Below, piece after piece: positions 53,785-63,199 of a DNA stretch of 64,000 nucleotides. The notes under the pieces are model-generated. The model did no database searches. It worked only from the letters and a program-made list of their open reading frames with translations, and was not told the origin of the DNA. This stretch comes from an uncultured Aurantimonas sp. (GTDB lineage Bacteria > Pseudomonadota > Alphaproteobacteria > Rhizobiales > Rhizobiaceae): assembly GCA_947488615.1 (NCBI GenBank), contig CANKZU010000001.1:434001-498000 (forward strand), in the 5' to 3' direction. The position numbers were made by a program, and so were the translations under genes. Each line of letters starts with the position of its first letter. Within the stretch, counting starts at the first letter, position 1.

Positions 53785-55542
53785 TTTGGGACGGCGCGGC
53801 TTGCCCTGGGGTCTATCCGAGGTTGGCGCGCCGTCCTGGCGCTTGCCTTGATAGGGTTTCTTGCCGCGCGGCTTGCCCGATGGCCCCCTGCCCGCGCGCG
53901 CTCCCCCATCGCCGGGTGAATCCGTCATCGAGATCGTGATGTCGTCGCCGTCGCTGACCTCGGCCGCGGCAGCGAATTTCTTGGCGACGTTCTCGCTGAT
54001 CTCGACCTTGGTCTCGCGGTCGAAAATCTTGATGGCGCCGATCTCCTCGCGGGTGATCTTGCCGCGCCGGCACAGAAGCGGCAGAATCCATTTCGGATCG
54101 GCATTGTTGCGCCGGCCGACATCCATGTGGAACCACACCGTGGGACCGCCGCGCGCGTGCTCCTTGCCGCGCCCCGGGGTCCGGTCCCGACCGGCCGCGT
54201 AGTCCTTGCCGGCCTTCGGATCGGGGCCGAAGCCAGGATCGAAGACGTCCTCCGGCGACGGCAGGCGCGACCGATAGAGCCGCGCCAACGCCGCCGCGAT
54301 CTCCTCGGGCGAACGGGTCGCCAAAAGGTTGCGGGCGGCGGCCAGATCGTCCTCGCTGGCCTCCTGGGTCAGGATCGGATCGGACAACAGACGCTGCTCG
54401 TCGAGCCTGCGAATGTCGTCGGCGGATGGGGCCCCGCCCCACGTCGCCTGGATACGGGCCTCGGCCAGCAGACGCTCGGCCTTGCGCCGCCGCGAGATCG
54501 GCACCAGCAGCACCGACACGCCCTTGCGACCGGCGCGGCCGGTTCGCCCGCTGCGATGCTGCAGCGTCTCCGCGTCGCTCGGCAAATCCGCGTGGACGAC
54601 GAGGCCGAGGCTCGGCAGATCGATGCCGCGCGCCGCGACGTCGGTTGCCACGCACACCCGCGCCCGCCCGTCACGCAGCGCTTGCATCGCCTGATTGCGC
54701 TCGCTCTGGCCAAGTTCCCCGGACAGCGTCACCGTCGAAAAGCCGCGCTCCAGCAACCCCGAGGAGAGATGACGCACCGCCTCTCTGGTGTTGCAGAAGA
54801 CGATCGCGCTCGGCGCGTCCGCCTGCCGCAATACATTGACGATCGCATGCTCCATCTCGTTCGGCGCGATGCGGATGGCTCGGTACTCGATGTCGACATG
54901 GCCGGCGGCGCCGCGCGTCGCCTCAATGCGCAGCGCGTCGCGCTGATAGCGCTTGGCCATGGTCGTGATCGTCTTCGGCAGGGTCGCCGAGAACAACAGG
55001 GTGCGGCGCTCGCGCGGCGTCGCCTCCAGCAGGAATTCCAGATCCTCGCGGAAGCCGAGATTGAGCATCTCGTCCGCCTCGTCCAGGACCAGGGCCTTGA
55101 GCCCGCCGATCCGCAGCGCGCCGCGCTCCAGATGGTCGCGCAGGCGGCCGGGCGTTCCCACCACGATGTGGACGCCCTGGGCCAGCTTCCGTTTCTCGGC
55201 CCGCGGGTCCATGCCGCCCACGCAGGTGACGATCTGCGCGCCGGTCTGGGCGTAGAGCCAGGTCAGTTCGGTCGTGACCTGCATCGCCAGTTCGCGCGTC
55301 GGCGCGACGATCAGTGCCATCGGTTCGCCGGCCGGCCCCAGCCGCTCCGCGTCGCCGAGCAGCGTGGAGGCGATCGCCAGACCATAGGCGATGGTCTTGC
55401 CCGATCCGGTCTGGGCCGAGACGAGGAGATCGCGTTCTGCCGCCTCCGGCTCCAGAACCGCGTCCTGGACCGGCGTCGGGTCTTCATAGCCGCGATCCGC
55501 GAGAGCGCGGGCCAGCGGAGGGCTCGTCGGGCGAAACGCCAT
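53770..55542 (-). CDS. DEAD-box RNA helicase with DbpA-type RNA-binding domain
   Basis: A 590-residue helicase. Motif I AQTGSGKT, motif II LDEADEML, motif III SATLP and motif VI HRSGRTGRAG are present, plus the Q motif near YEDPTPVQ. The C-terminal part has a DbpA-like RNA-binding domain (VGRRNNADPKWILPLLCRRGKITREEIGAIKIFD) and a very basic Gly/Lys-rich tail ending PRRPKRPKV. Likely role in ribosome assembly or cold-linked RNA remodelling. ATG at 55542 follows AAGGACTG; an ATG at 55587 is also open but extends into an unconserved leader. Confidence 0.92.
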   Translation of the reverse strand: MAFRPTSPPLARALADRGYEDPTPVQDAVLEPEAAERDLLVSAQTGSGKTIAYGLAIASTLLGDAERLGPAGEPMALIVAPTRELAMQVTTELTWLYAQTGAQIVTCVGGMDPRAEKRKLAQGVHIVVGTPGRLRDHLERGALRIGGLKALVLDEADEMLNLGFREDLEFLLEATPRERRTLLFSATLPKTITTMAKRYQRDALRIEATRGAAGHVDIEYRAIRIAPNEMEHAIVNVLRQADAPSAIVFCNTREAVRHLSSGLLERGFSTVTLSGELGQSERNQAMQALRDGRARVCVATDVAARGIDLPSLGLVVHADLPSDAETLQHRSGRTGRAGRKGVSVLLVPISRRRKAERLLAEARIQATWGGAPSADDIRRLDEQRLLSDPILTQEASEDDLAAARNLLATRSPEEIAAALARLYRSRLPSPEDVFDPGFGPDPKAGKDYAAGRDRTPGRGKEHARGGPTVWFHMDVGRRNNADPKWILPLLCRRGKITREEIGAIKIFDRETKVEISENVAKKFAAAAEVSDGDDITISMTDSPGDGGARAGRGPSGKPRGKKPYQGKRQDGAPTSDRPQGKPRRPKRPKV

Positions 55543-55711
55543 GGGGCAGTCCTTGCATAGTGTCGGTCGCGGCATCGCATGGAGCATGCGACGCGCGCCC
55601 CGGCGCGTTTGCGCGCTCTCCTATGGCACAGGCCGTTACCAGGCTCAATCGACGCGATACTCGCTCTCCCGCACAATCAGGCAGGAAGCCGCCGACTCTC
55701 GGACGATGCGA

Positions 55712-56083
55712 TCAGCTCAGATAGCGTTTGACATCCTCAGCCAGCGACATTGGGTCGAACGGCTTGGCGATCAGGCCGGCCGCCCCGAGCGAGAGAAAGC
55801 GCTCGACCTCATAGCTCTGGGTTCTGGCGGTGATGAAGACGACCGGGCACGAGGCCGTCCTGTCGTCGCTCCGGAGGGCCTTGAGGGTTTCGGGACCGTC
55901 CATTCCAGGCATCATCACGTCGAGCAGGATGAGGTCGGGCTGCCACGCCGGCGCCGCCATGAGCGCATCGGTCCCGGAGGAACAGGTTTTCACTTCGAAT
56001 GCCGGATCCAGCTCCAGCGACATTTCCGCGACTTCGCGGATATCCGCCTCGTCGTCGACATAGAGAATGCGGTATTTCGACAT
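55712..56083 (-). CDS. Single-domain response regulator (CheY-like)
   Basis: A 123-residue receiver domain with nothing attached. ILYVDDEADIREVAEM supplies the acidic pocket, ILLDVMMPGMDGP the phosphoacceptor Asp, FITAR the Thr and LIAKPFDP the Lys. It can only relay phosphate or act by protein contact. It lies four bases downstream of the hybrid kinase gene, so it is probably that kinase's partner. Confidence 0.9.
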   Translation of the reverse strand: MSKYRILYVDDEADIREVAEMSLELDPAFEVKTCSSGTDALMAAPAWQPDLILLDVMMPGMDGPETLKALRSDDRTASCPVVFITARTQSYEVERFLSLGAAGLIAKPFDPMSLAEDVKRYLS

Positions 56084-56087
56084 TGGC

Positions 56088-58553
56088 TCACGCGGCCCCC
56101 TGCTTGATGAGATCATTTTGCTTCGACCGCTCGAAGGTCAACGACGCGATCAATTTCGCGATCGATACCTCTGACGTCTTCGTTTTTGTCAACGCGGCAT
56201 GCACTCTCGACGCGAGATCGTCGTCGATCTCGTAGGCCGAGAAGATGACGATCGCCGTGTTGGCCGGGATGTCGCACAACAGACTTGCGCCCGATCCATC
56301 CGGAAGAGAGAGGTCGAGAATAACGAGATCGAAGTGCTCGGCATCGAGTTTCTGTCGGGCTTCCGCGATTGTCCCGGCGCCGGTGATATCGACCCCGTCG
56401 CCGAGGCTGGCGGAAATCACCTGCAGAACTCCCTCGTCGTCTTCCACATGCAGGATTTTCGCGCCGCCCCTCGAATCGTCCGCCGCGACATCTCGGATGA
56501 CGGACGTCAGGCGATCGGAGTCGATCGGCTTCGCGAGCCAGTCAACGATGCCGACAGCCTGGCCGTTCAGCGTTTTCCGTGTCTCGTCGGCGACGGCTGA
56601 AACGACGATGACCGGCAGATCGGCGCATCGATGCATCGATCGCAGTTCATGGTAGAGCGCAATGCCGGACCCATCGCCGAGCTTGATGTCGAGCGTCATC
56701 GCCATGTAGTGATTCCTGGCCAGAAAGGCTCGCGCTGTCGCCACATCCGGCGCGATGTCCGTCGCTAATCCCAGCTCGTCTATCATGTGCGCGATGACGG
56801 TCGCGACATCGGGGTCGTCCTCGCAGATGAGGATGCGCTTTTCTCCGGTCTTCGGGTCCGCTGCCTGGCCGACATCCACTCCAATGTTTTCTGCGCCGCG
56901 AGCCTCGGGCAGATCCACATGAAAAATGGTGCCCACTCCGACCTCGCTGTCGAAGGAAATCTGACCGCCGAGCCGTTCGACGATCGCCTTGACGATACTC
57001 AGGCCCAGTCCGGTTCCACCCTGCGCCCGGGTGTCGGAGGCGTCCGCCTGTTCGAATTTGCCGAAGATTCGATCTCTGAAGGCTTCGGGAATCCCGGCTC
57101 CCTCATCCTTGACAGAGACACGAAGATAATCCGCCGAACGCGTCAGGCGCACCTCGACATGGCCGTTCTGCGGTGAAAACTTGATGGCGTTGGAGAGCAG
57201 ATTGGCGATCAATTGGTGGAAGCGGTCCGGATCGACGACGGCCACGGCTCCAGGCGCCTCATCTTTTATCTCGATGGAAACGCCGCGCTCGGTGAGATAG
57301 TCCCGGCTCGCTTCCACCCCTTCCTCGGTCAGCGAGCGAAGCTGCGACGGGCGGGGAGCGAACGGCATGTTCCCGGTTTCGATCTTCTCGATGTCGAGAA
57401 TGTCGTTGATCAACCGGACGAGGCGCTCGCTGTTCGAATGGGCGATGGCGACGAGTTTTGCGGCCTTGGACGACATTTCGCCGGCCGCCCCGGCGGCGAC
57501 CAGGCCAAGCGAACCACGAATAGAGGTCAAGGGTGTGCGCAGCTCGTGACTGACGGTGGAAATGAAATCGTTACGGAGCTGTTCGTTGCGCTTTTCCTCT
57601 GAGATGTCGAACAGCGTTCCGTCCCAAACCAGCGCTCCTGTCTGGTCCCGGCGCGGCTCGGCCGCCGCCCGCATCCACAGGACCCTGCCATCCGGTCGGG
57701 TGAACTCGGTCTCGATCGTCCAGGGAGAACCGCTTTCCGCCGAGTGCGCGAGCAACACGGCAAGCCGCTGCATGGTCTTCGAAGGCACCATACCGGTCAG
57801 CATCTCCGGCTTGGCGAGAGCCTCCTCCGCCGAGATGCCGATAACGCGCTTCGCGCCACCCGACAGATATCTCAGGCGCGGCGTGTTCCTCGACGTGAGC
57901 GCCATTTGAAAGAGGACGCCGGGCGCGTTGTTGGCCACAGCTCTCAGTTGAGCCTGGCTGTCGAGCAACTCGGAAAGAGCCCAACGCCGCTGCTGATCCC
58001 TCAAAAACAGAAACCCGAAGAGAATGACGCCGAAAAAATTCGTCGGCATGACGTATGACAAGACATTTACGATCAGTTCATCGTTGCGAACCGGCAATAC
58101 GACAATCACCGAAAAGATCGGGACAGCGGCCGCGATGACCGCGGCCGTTACGATGCTCGCGAAATTAACCCGCTCTTTGTCGTGATAGTAAAGCCAGAGC
58201 CATACCAGACTGCATAAGATCGCGGTGAGGGTGATACTGGTTATCCCGGCGGAAACTCCCGCCCCGCCATGCCAGGCGCGAATCGCCGACAGTGAAAGTG
58301 CGGTGATGAAGGCGCTGACGGGGCCGCCGATGATGGCGGATAAGGCGACGACGACATTGCGGGCATCGATGAAAATCCCCGGAGCAGGGCTGACCGGAGA
58401 CAACATGCTGATGAAGCCGGTCAGGCTAAAAACGACACCGAACAGAGTGCTTCTGATCCAGAATATTCTATCGAGCTTGCCGCCAATGAAGTTGACGCAC
58501 AAAACCGCAAGCGTAATGACTGCGGCGCTTTCGATCATATTCACGACTGGCAT
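56088..58553 (-). CDS. Hybrid histidine kinase with 5TM-LYT sensor and two receiver domains
   Basis: An 821-residue membrane kinase. The N-terminal about 185 residues form five to six transmembrane segments of the LytS/5TM-LYT type (LSPVSPAPGIFIDARNVVVALSAIIGGPV). A PAS domain follows (about 205-330), then HisKA with the phospho-His in FISTVSHELRTPLTSIRGSLG, an HATPase with NLLSNAIKFS and GTGLGLSIVKAI, and two receivers: ILICEDDPDV with acceptor Asp in LDIKLGDGSG, and ILHVEDDEG with LDLSLPDGSG. The ligand is unknown. Its downstream neighbour is a single-domain response regulator. Confidence 0.9.
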   Translation of the reverse strand: MPVVNMIESAAVITLAVLCVNFIGGKLDRIFWIRSTLFGVVFSLTGFISMLSPVSPAPGIFIDARNVVVALSAIIGGPVSAFITALSLSAIRAWHGGAGVSAGITSITLTAILCSLVWLWLYYHDKERVNFASIVTAAVIAAAVPIFSVIVVLPVRNDELIVNVLSYVMPTNFFGVILFGFLFLRDQQRRWALSELLDSQAQLRAVANNAPGVLFQMALTSRNTPRLRYLSGGAKRVIGISAEEALAKPEMLTGMVPSKTMQRLAVLLAHSAESGSPWTIETEFTRPDGRVLWMRAAAEPRRDQTGALVWDGTLFDISEEKRNEQLRNDFISTVSHELRTPLTSIRGSLGLVAAGAAGEMSSKAAKLVAIAHSNSERLVRLINDILDIEKIETGNMPFAPRPSQLRSLTEEGVEASRDYLTERGVSIEIKDEAPGAVAVVDPDRFHQLIANLLSNAIKFSPQNGHVEVRLTRSADYLRVSVKDEGAGIPEAFRDRIFGKFEQADASDTRAQGGTGLGLSIVKAIVERLGGQISFDSEVGVGTIFHVDLPEARGAENIGVDVGQAADPKTGEKRILICEDDPDVATVIAHMIDELGLATDIAPDVATARAFLARNHYMAMTLDIKLGDGSGIALYHELRSMHRCADLPVIVVSAVADETRKTLNGQAVGIVDWLAKPIDSDRLTSVIRDVAADDSRGGAKILHVEDDEGVLQVISASLGDGVDITGAGTIAEARQKLDAEHFDLVILDLSLPDGSGASLLCDIPANTAIVIFSAYEIDDDLASRVHAALTKTKTSEVSIAKLIASLTFERSKQNDLIKQGAA

Positions 58554-58856
58554 TATGAAGATCTCACGTAATCAATTGTCGAAGCAGGCGTAAACGCCGT
58601 CGGGCTTGCGGGGACCCATCGGTCATTTCGACTGCGTCGCCGTTAGGTTGGTATGCTGCTCAGCGTTCCGGAGCATTGGGTAGAGATGATCCGCCCCGTG
58701 TAATCGCGCGGGATCAGACAGGTCCATCTCTGCCACGAACGAATTCACCGACGATCATGCTGCCCCCTTGTAAACACGCTATTACAGATCGGCCGCCGCT
58801 CTCTGTCAGGGATTGTCGAACCGGGTGGCGCGGTAGGCAAATGCCATTGCTGTCGA
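58554..58856. other. Intergenic stretch between the two hybrid kinase genes
   Basis: About 300 bp between two genes read in the same direction. No credible coding frame was found. It must contain the end of the upstream transcript and the promoter of the downstream kinase gene. A short GGCG/CGCC stem occurs near 58590; no other structure or site can be supported. Confidence 0.5.
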
Positions 58857-61800
58857 TCACCCTCTCGCGCCGCCGTAATGCGCCACTTCCGAACCCACAC
58901 CACCTTCCGCGATCGTCAGAATCGTGTCCACGATTTCATCGTCCGGCGTTCTGGATTTCACCAGGCTGCGCAGTACGCGCGGATCGTTTTTGGAAAGATC
59001 GCTGGCCGACAAAATGACAACCGGGACGCCCTTGCCGGCGAGACGCTCGTGATCGAGCAACCCGAGGCCATCGCCGTCCGGCAGCTCCAGATCGATGATC
59101 ACGAGGTCGAATTCCTGTTCGTCAAGTCGGCGCCTTGCACCCGCGCAAGTTGCCGCGTTTATCAGCAGCACGCGGTCCTTCAGCGAGGCGGCCAGCACTT
59201 CGCTGAAGTCTTTATTATCCTCGACATGAAGTGCTTTCGGCAGATTCCGAGTGACGTCTGTCAACGCGCTGTTCTCAATGGCCACAACATCTTCATGCGA
59301 CCGCGTGTCGAGAGCGGGAAGCTCGATCCAAAATGTGGAACCCTCGCCCGCTTCACTGTCGAACCCGATGGTTCCGCCCATCTTTTCGATGATCTGCCTC
59401 GAGATGTGCAAGCCGAGGCCCGTGCCGCCCTTCTCGCGCGTCGCCGAACCATCGGCCTGCGAGAATCGGCTGAAAATCCGCGACCGAAATTCCGGCAAGA
59501 TCCCGGAGCCATGATCGACGACCGAGACGCGCACGGTCTCGCCGAGGACCTCGATGCGAGCATCGACCGTGCCGGAACGGGGTGAGAATTTGGCGGCGTT
59601 TGACAGGAGATTAGACAGGACCTGCTGGAGTCGCGCCTGATCCACATCGACAAAAAGCTCGGCTTTCGGCCGCTCGAACTCCAGGGAAACATCGAACTGT
59701 TCGGCGTAGGCCTCGTTCGCTTCGATCGCCTGGGCGACCAGGGATCCGAGCTCCTCGGCCTGTGTTTCGATACGCATGCTCCCGTCCGCGATCTTTTCGA
59801 GATCGAGAATGTCGTTGATGAGAAAGATCAGCCGCTCACAGTTCTTGTGCGCGATCGTCAAGAGCCTCAGCACGTTGACGGGAAGATCTTTCGACATCGC
59901 GCCGACAACCAGACCGAGAGACCCGCGGATCGAGGTCAGCGGCGTTCTCAACTCGTGACTGACGGTGGCGATGAACTCGGTCTTCACCCGGTCCATTTCC
60001 TTGCGATCGCTGATGTCCTGGATCTGGGAGATGAAATATTCCGGCTTGCCCTCGGCGTCCTTCGGCAGGGAGACGCTCAACTGCCCCCAAACCGAATGGC
60101 CATCCTTGTGGATATACCGTTTCTCGAGCTGATAGGTCTCGATGTCCCCGTTCAGAAGCTGATCGACGAGCACGAGGTCGGCTTCCAGGTCGTCGGGATG
60201 GGTGATGGACTGGAAATCCAGCTGCCGGAGTTCATTTTCGCTATAGCCGAGCAGCTTGCACAGCGCCTCATTGACCCTGAACCATTGTCCATTGAGGTCG
60301 ACCAGCGCCATCCCCACCGGCGCATGCTCGATGGCCGAGCGTAGCTTCTCTTCGCTGGCTCGCATCGCGGCTTCGGCGGACTTCAACTGGGTGATCTCCG
60401 TCTGCGTGCCGATCATGCGCAAAGCAGTTCCATCGGGAGCGCGTTCGATCACGATCGCATCGGACCGTAACCAGATCCATTTGCCCTCCCTATGGCGAAT
60501 CCGGTACTCGGACTGGGACCGCAGCGCGCGGCTCTCGATGCAGGCGTTATCGGCGGCCTTTACCGTAGCAATATCGTCGGGGTGGATACGAGACAGCCAT
60601 TCCTGTTGCGCATCGATGTCTTCTTGGCGATCGAATCCGAGCATCGCCTTCCAGGTATCGGAGACGAAGGACGTCCCGCGCGTCAGATCGATATCGAAGA
60701 CCCCGATAGCGGCACCCGCGAGCGCCAGGTTCCATCTTTGCTCTGCTTCTTCCAGCGCCTGGGTGACGCGCTGCTGCACGGTGACGTCGCGGATGATGGC
60801 CGTGTATCGCAATTCGCCGGCTTCGGTGAACCACTCGTTGAGCTGCACATCGAGAAACAGTTCGGAGCCATCTTTCCGCCAGGCCTCTACCAGATTGAGT
60901 AGCCGGTCGGTTTCCGGTTCTTGCTCGCCGCGCTGGTGAAACTGGGCGAGGCTGCTCGCGTCGAAGCCACCGAGCAAACGCGTAATCGGACCGCCGACGA
61001 CCTCCTCGCCCAAATAGCCGAAGATCAGCTCGGTGGCGCGATTGACCGAGCGCACCTCGCCGTTTTGGTCCAGCAGGATGATCGCGACAACGGCGGTGTC
61101 GACGATGGAGCGGTTCTCATGTTCGCGGGCTGCGATCTCCCGGGTCTTCGAGGCGACAGTCCGCCGGATCGAGGCTTCGCGACGGAGATAGGAAATCTGC
61201 AATGCGCCGAACAGCGCCGACAGAGCGATGCCGCCGAGAAGGACCAGCAACGGTTCCCCGCGGGTCACGCTCGCCTCGAACGCCGGCGTGCTTTCCCAGA
61301 CCACGGTCCAGCGTTGCTCCATCGCCGAAATGACCTTCGTGATCTTGTAGGCCGCAGGCGCCGCGGAGCTGTCACCGGCTTTACTGGAGAAGATAAGCTG
61401 ATCTTCGTCCGCGACCTCGCCGTCATAGACCGTCAGGTGAAGGTTGCTCCCCTGGTTCGACGTCAATTCGCCGAGAAACCGGTCGCTGATGAAGGGAGCG
61501 TATATCCAGCCTCGAAAAGCTTGCCTGCGGGCCGCCACTGAATCGAGGGTCGCGCCATTGCGATAAAGCGGTCGCAGCAGCAGAAATCCGGCACTTTTGG
61601 TCGAATCCTGAACCAGAAAAATCCGCTTGGTGATCGTCGCCTTCCCAGTATCGCGAGCGGCGAGCGCACCGTTTCGGCGATTCTCCTCGAAGGCGATGTT
61701 CAGACCGAGCGCCTTTCTATTTGGCGCGAGCGGCTCGATGAAGGTGATCGCGAAAACGTCAGGTGACGGCGAATCCGGATGGATAGTGAATTCGGGCACG

Positions 61801-62759
61801 CCCTCGCGCTGCATACGTGCTTCGAACGAAGCGACATCTTCCAGGCCGATCGGCTCGATATAGCCGATCCCGTTGATCCCCGGCAAGGTCCTTTCCATGT
61901 CGAGCTCGTCGACATAGGCCCGCCATTCGTCGAGAGAGACGGTCTCGGATGCCGCGAACAGGCCGGCGCCGCCGTCCAGACTGCGCTTGTAGGATTCCAG
62001 CCGATCCCGCAAAGCGTGGGCGCTGTCCTCCGCCAGCGTTTCAAATGCCGCGTGATTGCGTTCGTGGGTGATTTCGCTCGTCAGCTTCCACGCATAGAAG
62101 GTCACCCCCAACGGAACGATCAGGCTCAGCATCGCAACCACCGCAATGCCGGCGACCGGACCACCGGACCACCGCACGTTCCATGGGCGCCACGGATTCA
62201 GAAGTCCGATCGGCAGGAAAATCAGAACGCCGAAGATGTCTCCTATCCACCATGTCAGCCAATTGCCGAACAACGCGTCCGATGAAAGAACGCCGCTGAC
62301 ATAAAGCGTCGCCACGCCAACGCTGGCGGCGACAAGACAGGATAGCGGACCACAGATCGCGGCCAAACGCATGAGGTCTTTAAGACCGGACACTTGCATC
62401 GGAATGCCAAAATACCAGCGAACAAGACTAGCGGCCAGAACTGCCTGCAATGTCGATCCGGCCGCGATAAGCCCCGCGACCGAAAGCGCTTGACTTCCCA
62501 GGCCTCCTTGATCGGACGTGCCGGCGAAAATTACGCTCAATACGAAGGATCCGAGGAAGACGCCTGGCCAGAGCGCTCTTCCATAGAGCAAGAGTCCCAC
62601 CGTCGCGATTCCCGATGCCGGCGAGATGATCGTTGCGTATGAGTGTGGAACGGCAAGCAGGAGACCAAGCGCCCCGCCGAGGACATACAGCAGCGCCATC
62701 AGCGCCACGAGGCCCAGTCTTCGCCTGCTCGAGCTCGAGATATCGTTTAGCGTGCGCAT
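58857..62759 (-). CDS. Hybrid histidine kinase with MASE1, CHASE, PAS and receiver domains
   Basis: A 1300-residue membrane kinase. Residues about 10-230 are a MASE1-type multi-span sensor (GLLLAVPHSYATIISPASGIATVGLLLYGRALWPGVFLGSF). A periplasmic CHASE domain follows (about 255-470, GINGIGYIEPIGLEDVASFEARMQREGVPEF), then a transmembrane helix, three PAS domains (the later ones with PAC), HisKA (FIATVSHELRTPLTSIRGSLGLV), HATPase (NLLSNAAKFS, GTGLGLHISRQI) and one receiver (HVEDNKD, IDLELPDGDG). ATG at 62759 is used; a TTG seven codons upstream is open. Ligand not predictable. Confidence 0.9.
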   Translation of the reverse strand: MRTLNDISSSSRRRLGLVALMALLYVLGGALGLLLAVPHSYATIISPASGIATVGLLLYGRALWPGVFLGSFVLSVIFAGTSDQGGLGSQALSVAGLIAAGSTLQAVLAASLVRWYFGIPMQVSGLKDLMRLAAICGPLSCLVAASVGVATLYVSGVLSSDALFGNWLTWWIGDIFGVLIFLPIGLLNPWRPWNVRWSGGPVAGIAVVAMLSLIVPLGVTFYAWKLTSEITHERNHAAFETLAEDSAHALRDRLESYKRSLDGGAGLFAASETVSLDEWRAYVDELDMERTLPGINGIGYIEPIGLEDVASFEARMQREGVPEFTIHPDSPSPDVFAITFIEPLAPNRKALGLNIAFEENRRNGALAARDTGKATITKRIFLVQDSTKSAGFLLLRPLYRNGATLDSVAARRQAFRGWIYAPFISDRFLGELTSNQGSNLHLTVYDGEVADEDQLIFSSKAGDSSAAPAAYKITKVISAMEQRWTVVWESTPAFEASVTRGEPLLVLLGGIALSALFGALQISYLRREASIRRTVASKTREIAAREHENRSIVDTAVVAIILLDQNGEVRSVNRATELIFGYLGEEVVGGPITRLLGGFDASSLAQFHQRGEQEPETDRLLNLVEAWRKDGSELFLDVQLNEWFTEAGELRYTAIIRDVTVQQRVTQALEEAEQRWNLALAGAAIGVFDIDLTRGTSFVSDTWKAMLGFDRQEDIDAQQEWLSRIHPDDIATVKAADNACIESRALRSQSEYRIRHREGKWIWLRSDAIVIERAPDGTALRMIGTQTEITQLKSAEAAMRASEEKLRSAIEHAPVGMALVDLNGQWFRVNEALCKLLGYSENELRQLDFQSITHPDDLEADLVLVDQLLNGDIETYQLEKRYIHKDGHSVWGQLSVSLPKDAEGKPEYFISQIQDISDRKEMDRVKTEFIATVSHELRTPLTSIRGSLGLVVGAMSKDLPVNVLRLLTIAHKNCERLIFLINDILDLEKIADGSMRIETQAEELGSLVAQAIEANEAYAEQFDVSLEFERPKAELFVDVDQARLQQVLSNLLSNAAKFSPRSGTVDARIEVLGETVRVSVVDHGSGILPEFRSRIFSRFSQADGSATREKGGTGLGLHISRQIIEKMGGTIGFDSEAGEGSTFWIELPALDTRSHEDVVAIENSALTDVTRNLPKALHVEDNKDFSEVLAASLKDRVLLINAATCAGARRRLDEQEFDLVIIDLELPDGDGLGLLDHERLAGKGVPVVILSASDLSKNDPRVLRSLVKSRTPDDEIVDTILTIAEGGVGSEVAHYGGARG

Positions 62760-62922
62760 AAGCGGGGTACTCGATTGCAATTGGCGCCGACCGTAACCCT
62801 ACAATACTTAAAGACTTCTCATCATACCGCGATGATCCTAGTGATATCGATTTGGGATCGACAGACCGTATGCTTCCGTTACGAATAATATTCCCATTTC
62901 ACCTTGTGTATTACGTGAATCG

Positions 62923-62936
62923 TCGCGAATTCGCGA
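62923..62936. promoter_or_regulatory. Perfect 14-bp palindrome TCGCGAATTCGCGA
   Basis: A perfect palindrome with an EcoRI-type centre in the gap between the kinase and sugar-type ABC genes. It may be a binding site for an unknown regulator of either gene; chance is not excluded because the surrounding DNA is rich in CG-type words. Confidence 0.35.
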
Positions 62937-63099
62937 GATCGAATCGAGACGCTTTCAGGCGCACGGCCTGATCAGACGTCGACCTGCCGGAGGAATGCTC
63001 CCGCCGTCTCCACATGACGGTCGGCCAGTTGGCATTGTAGGGAGCCGCGCCCCTCTGCTTTCGGTCGGCCGCCATGCGGTGTCCTGCTCGCCATACCGA

Positions 63100-63117
63100 T
63101 TTGCAACCGGTTGCAAA
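63100..63117. promoter_or_regulatory. LacI-family operator candidate
   Basis: TTTGCAACCGGTTGCAAA is a perfect 18-bp palindrome with a central CCGG flanked by AA and TT, the classic form of LacI/GalR-family operators (compare TGxAACCGGTTxCA-type sites). It lies 83 bp before the ATG of a sugar-type ABC binding protein. The matching regulator is not in the window and is expected further along the cluster. Confidence 0.75.
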
Positions 63118-63199
63118 ACTGCCTCGCTTGTGCTTGTCTTGGATCAGCGATCCGAACCGGTTGGCCGTTTCCGTTCGCGAAAAGGGAGGACCATCATCC

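Larger units (their letters stand above)
62760..63199. promoter_or_regulatory. Divergent regulatory region before the sugar-type ABC gene
   Basis: This 440-bp gap lies between the large kinase gene (minus) and the truncated binding-protein gene (plus). No gene was found on the plus strand; a minus-strand open frame is a shadow of the downstream gene. It holds two perfect palindromes, listed separately at 62923-62936 and 63100-63117, and ends in a strong ribosome site (AGGGAGGA). Confidence 0.6.
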
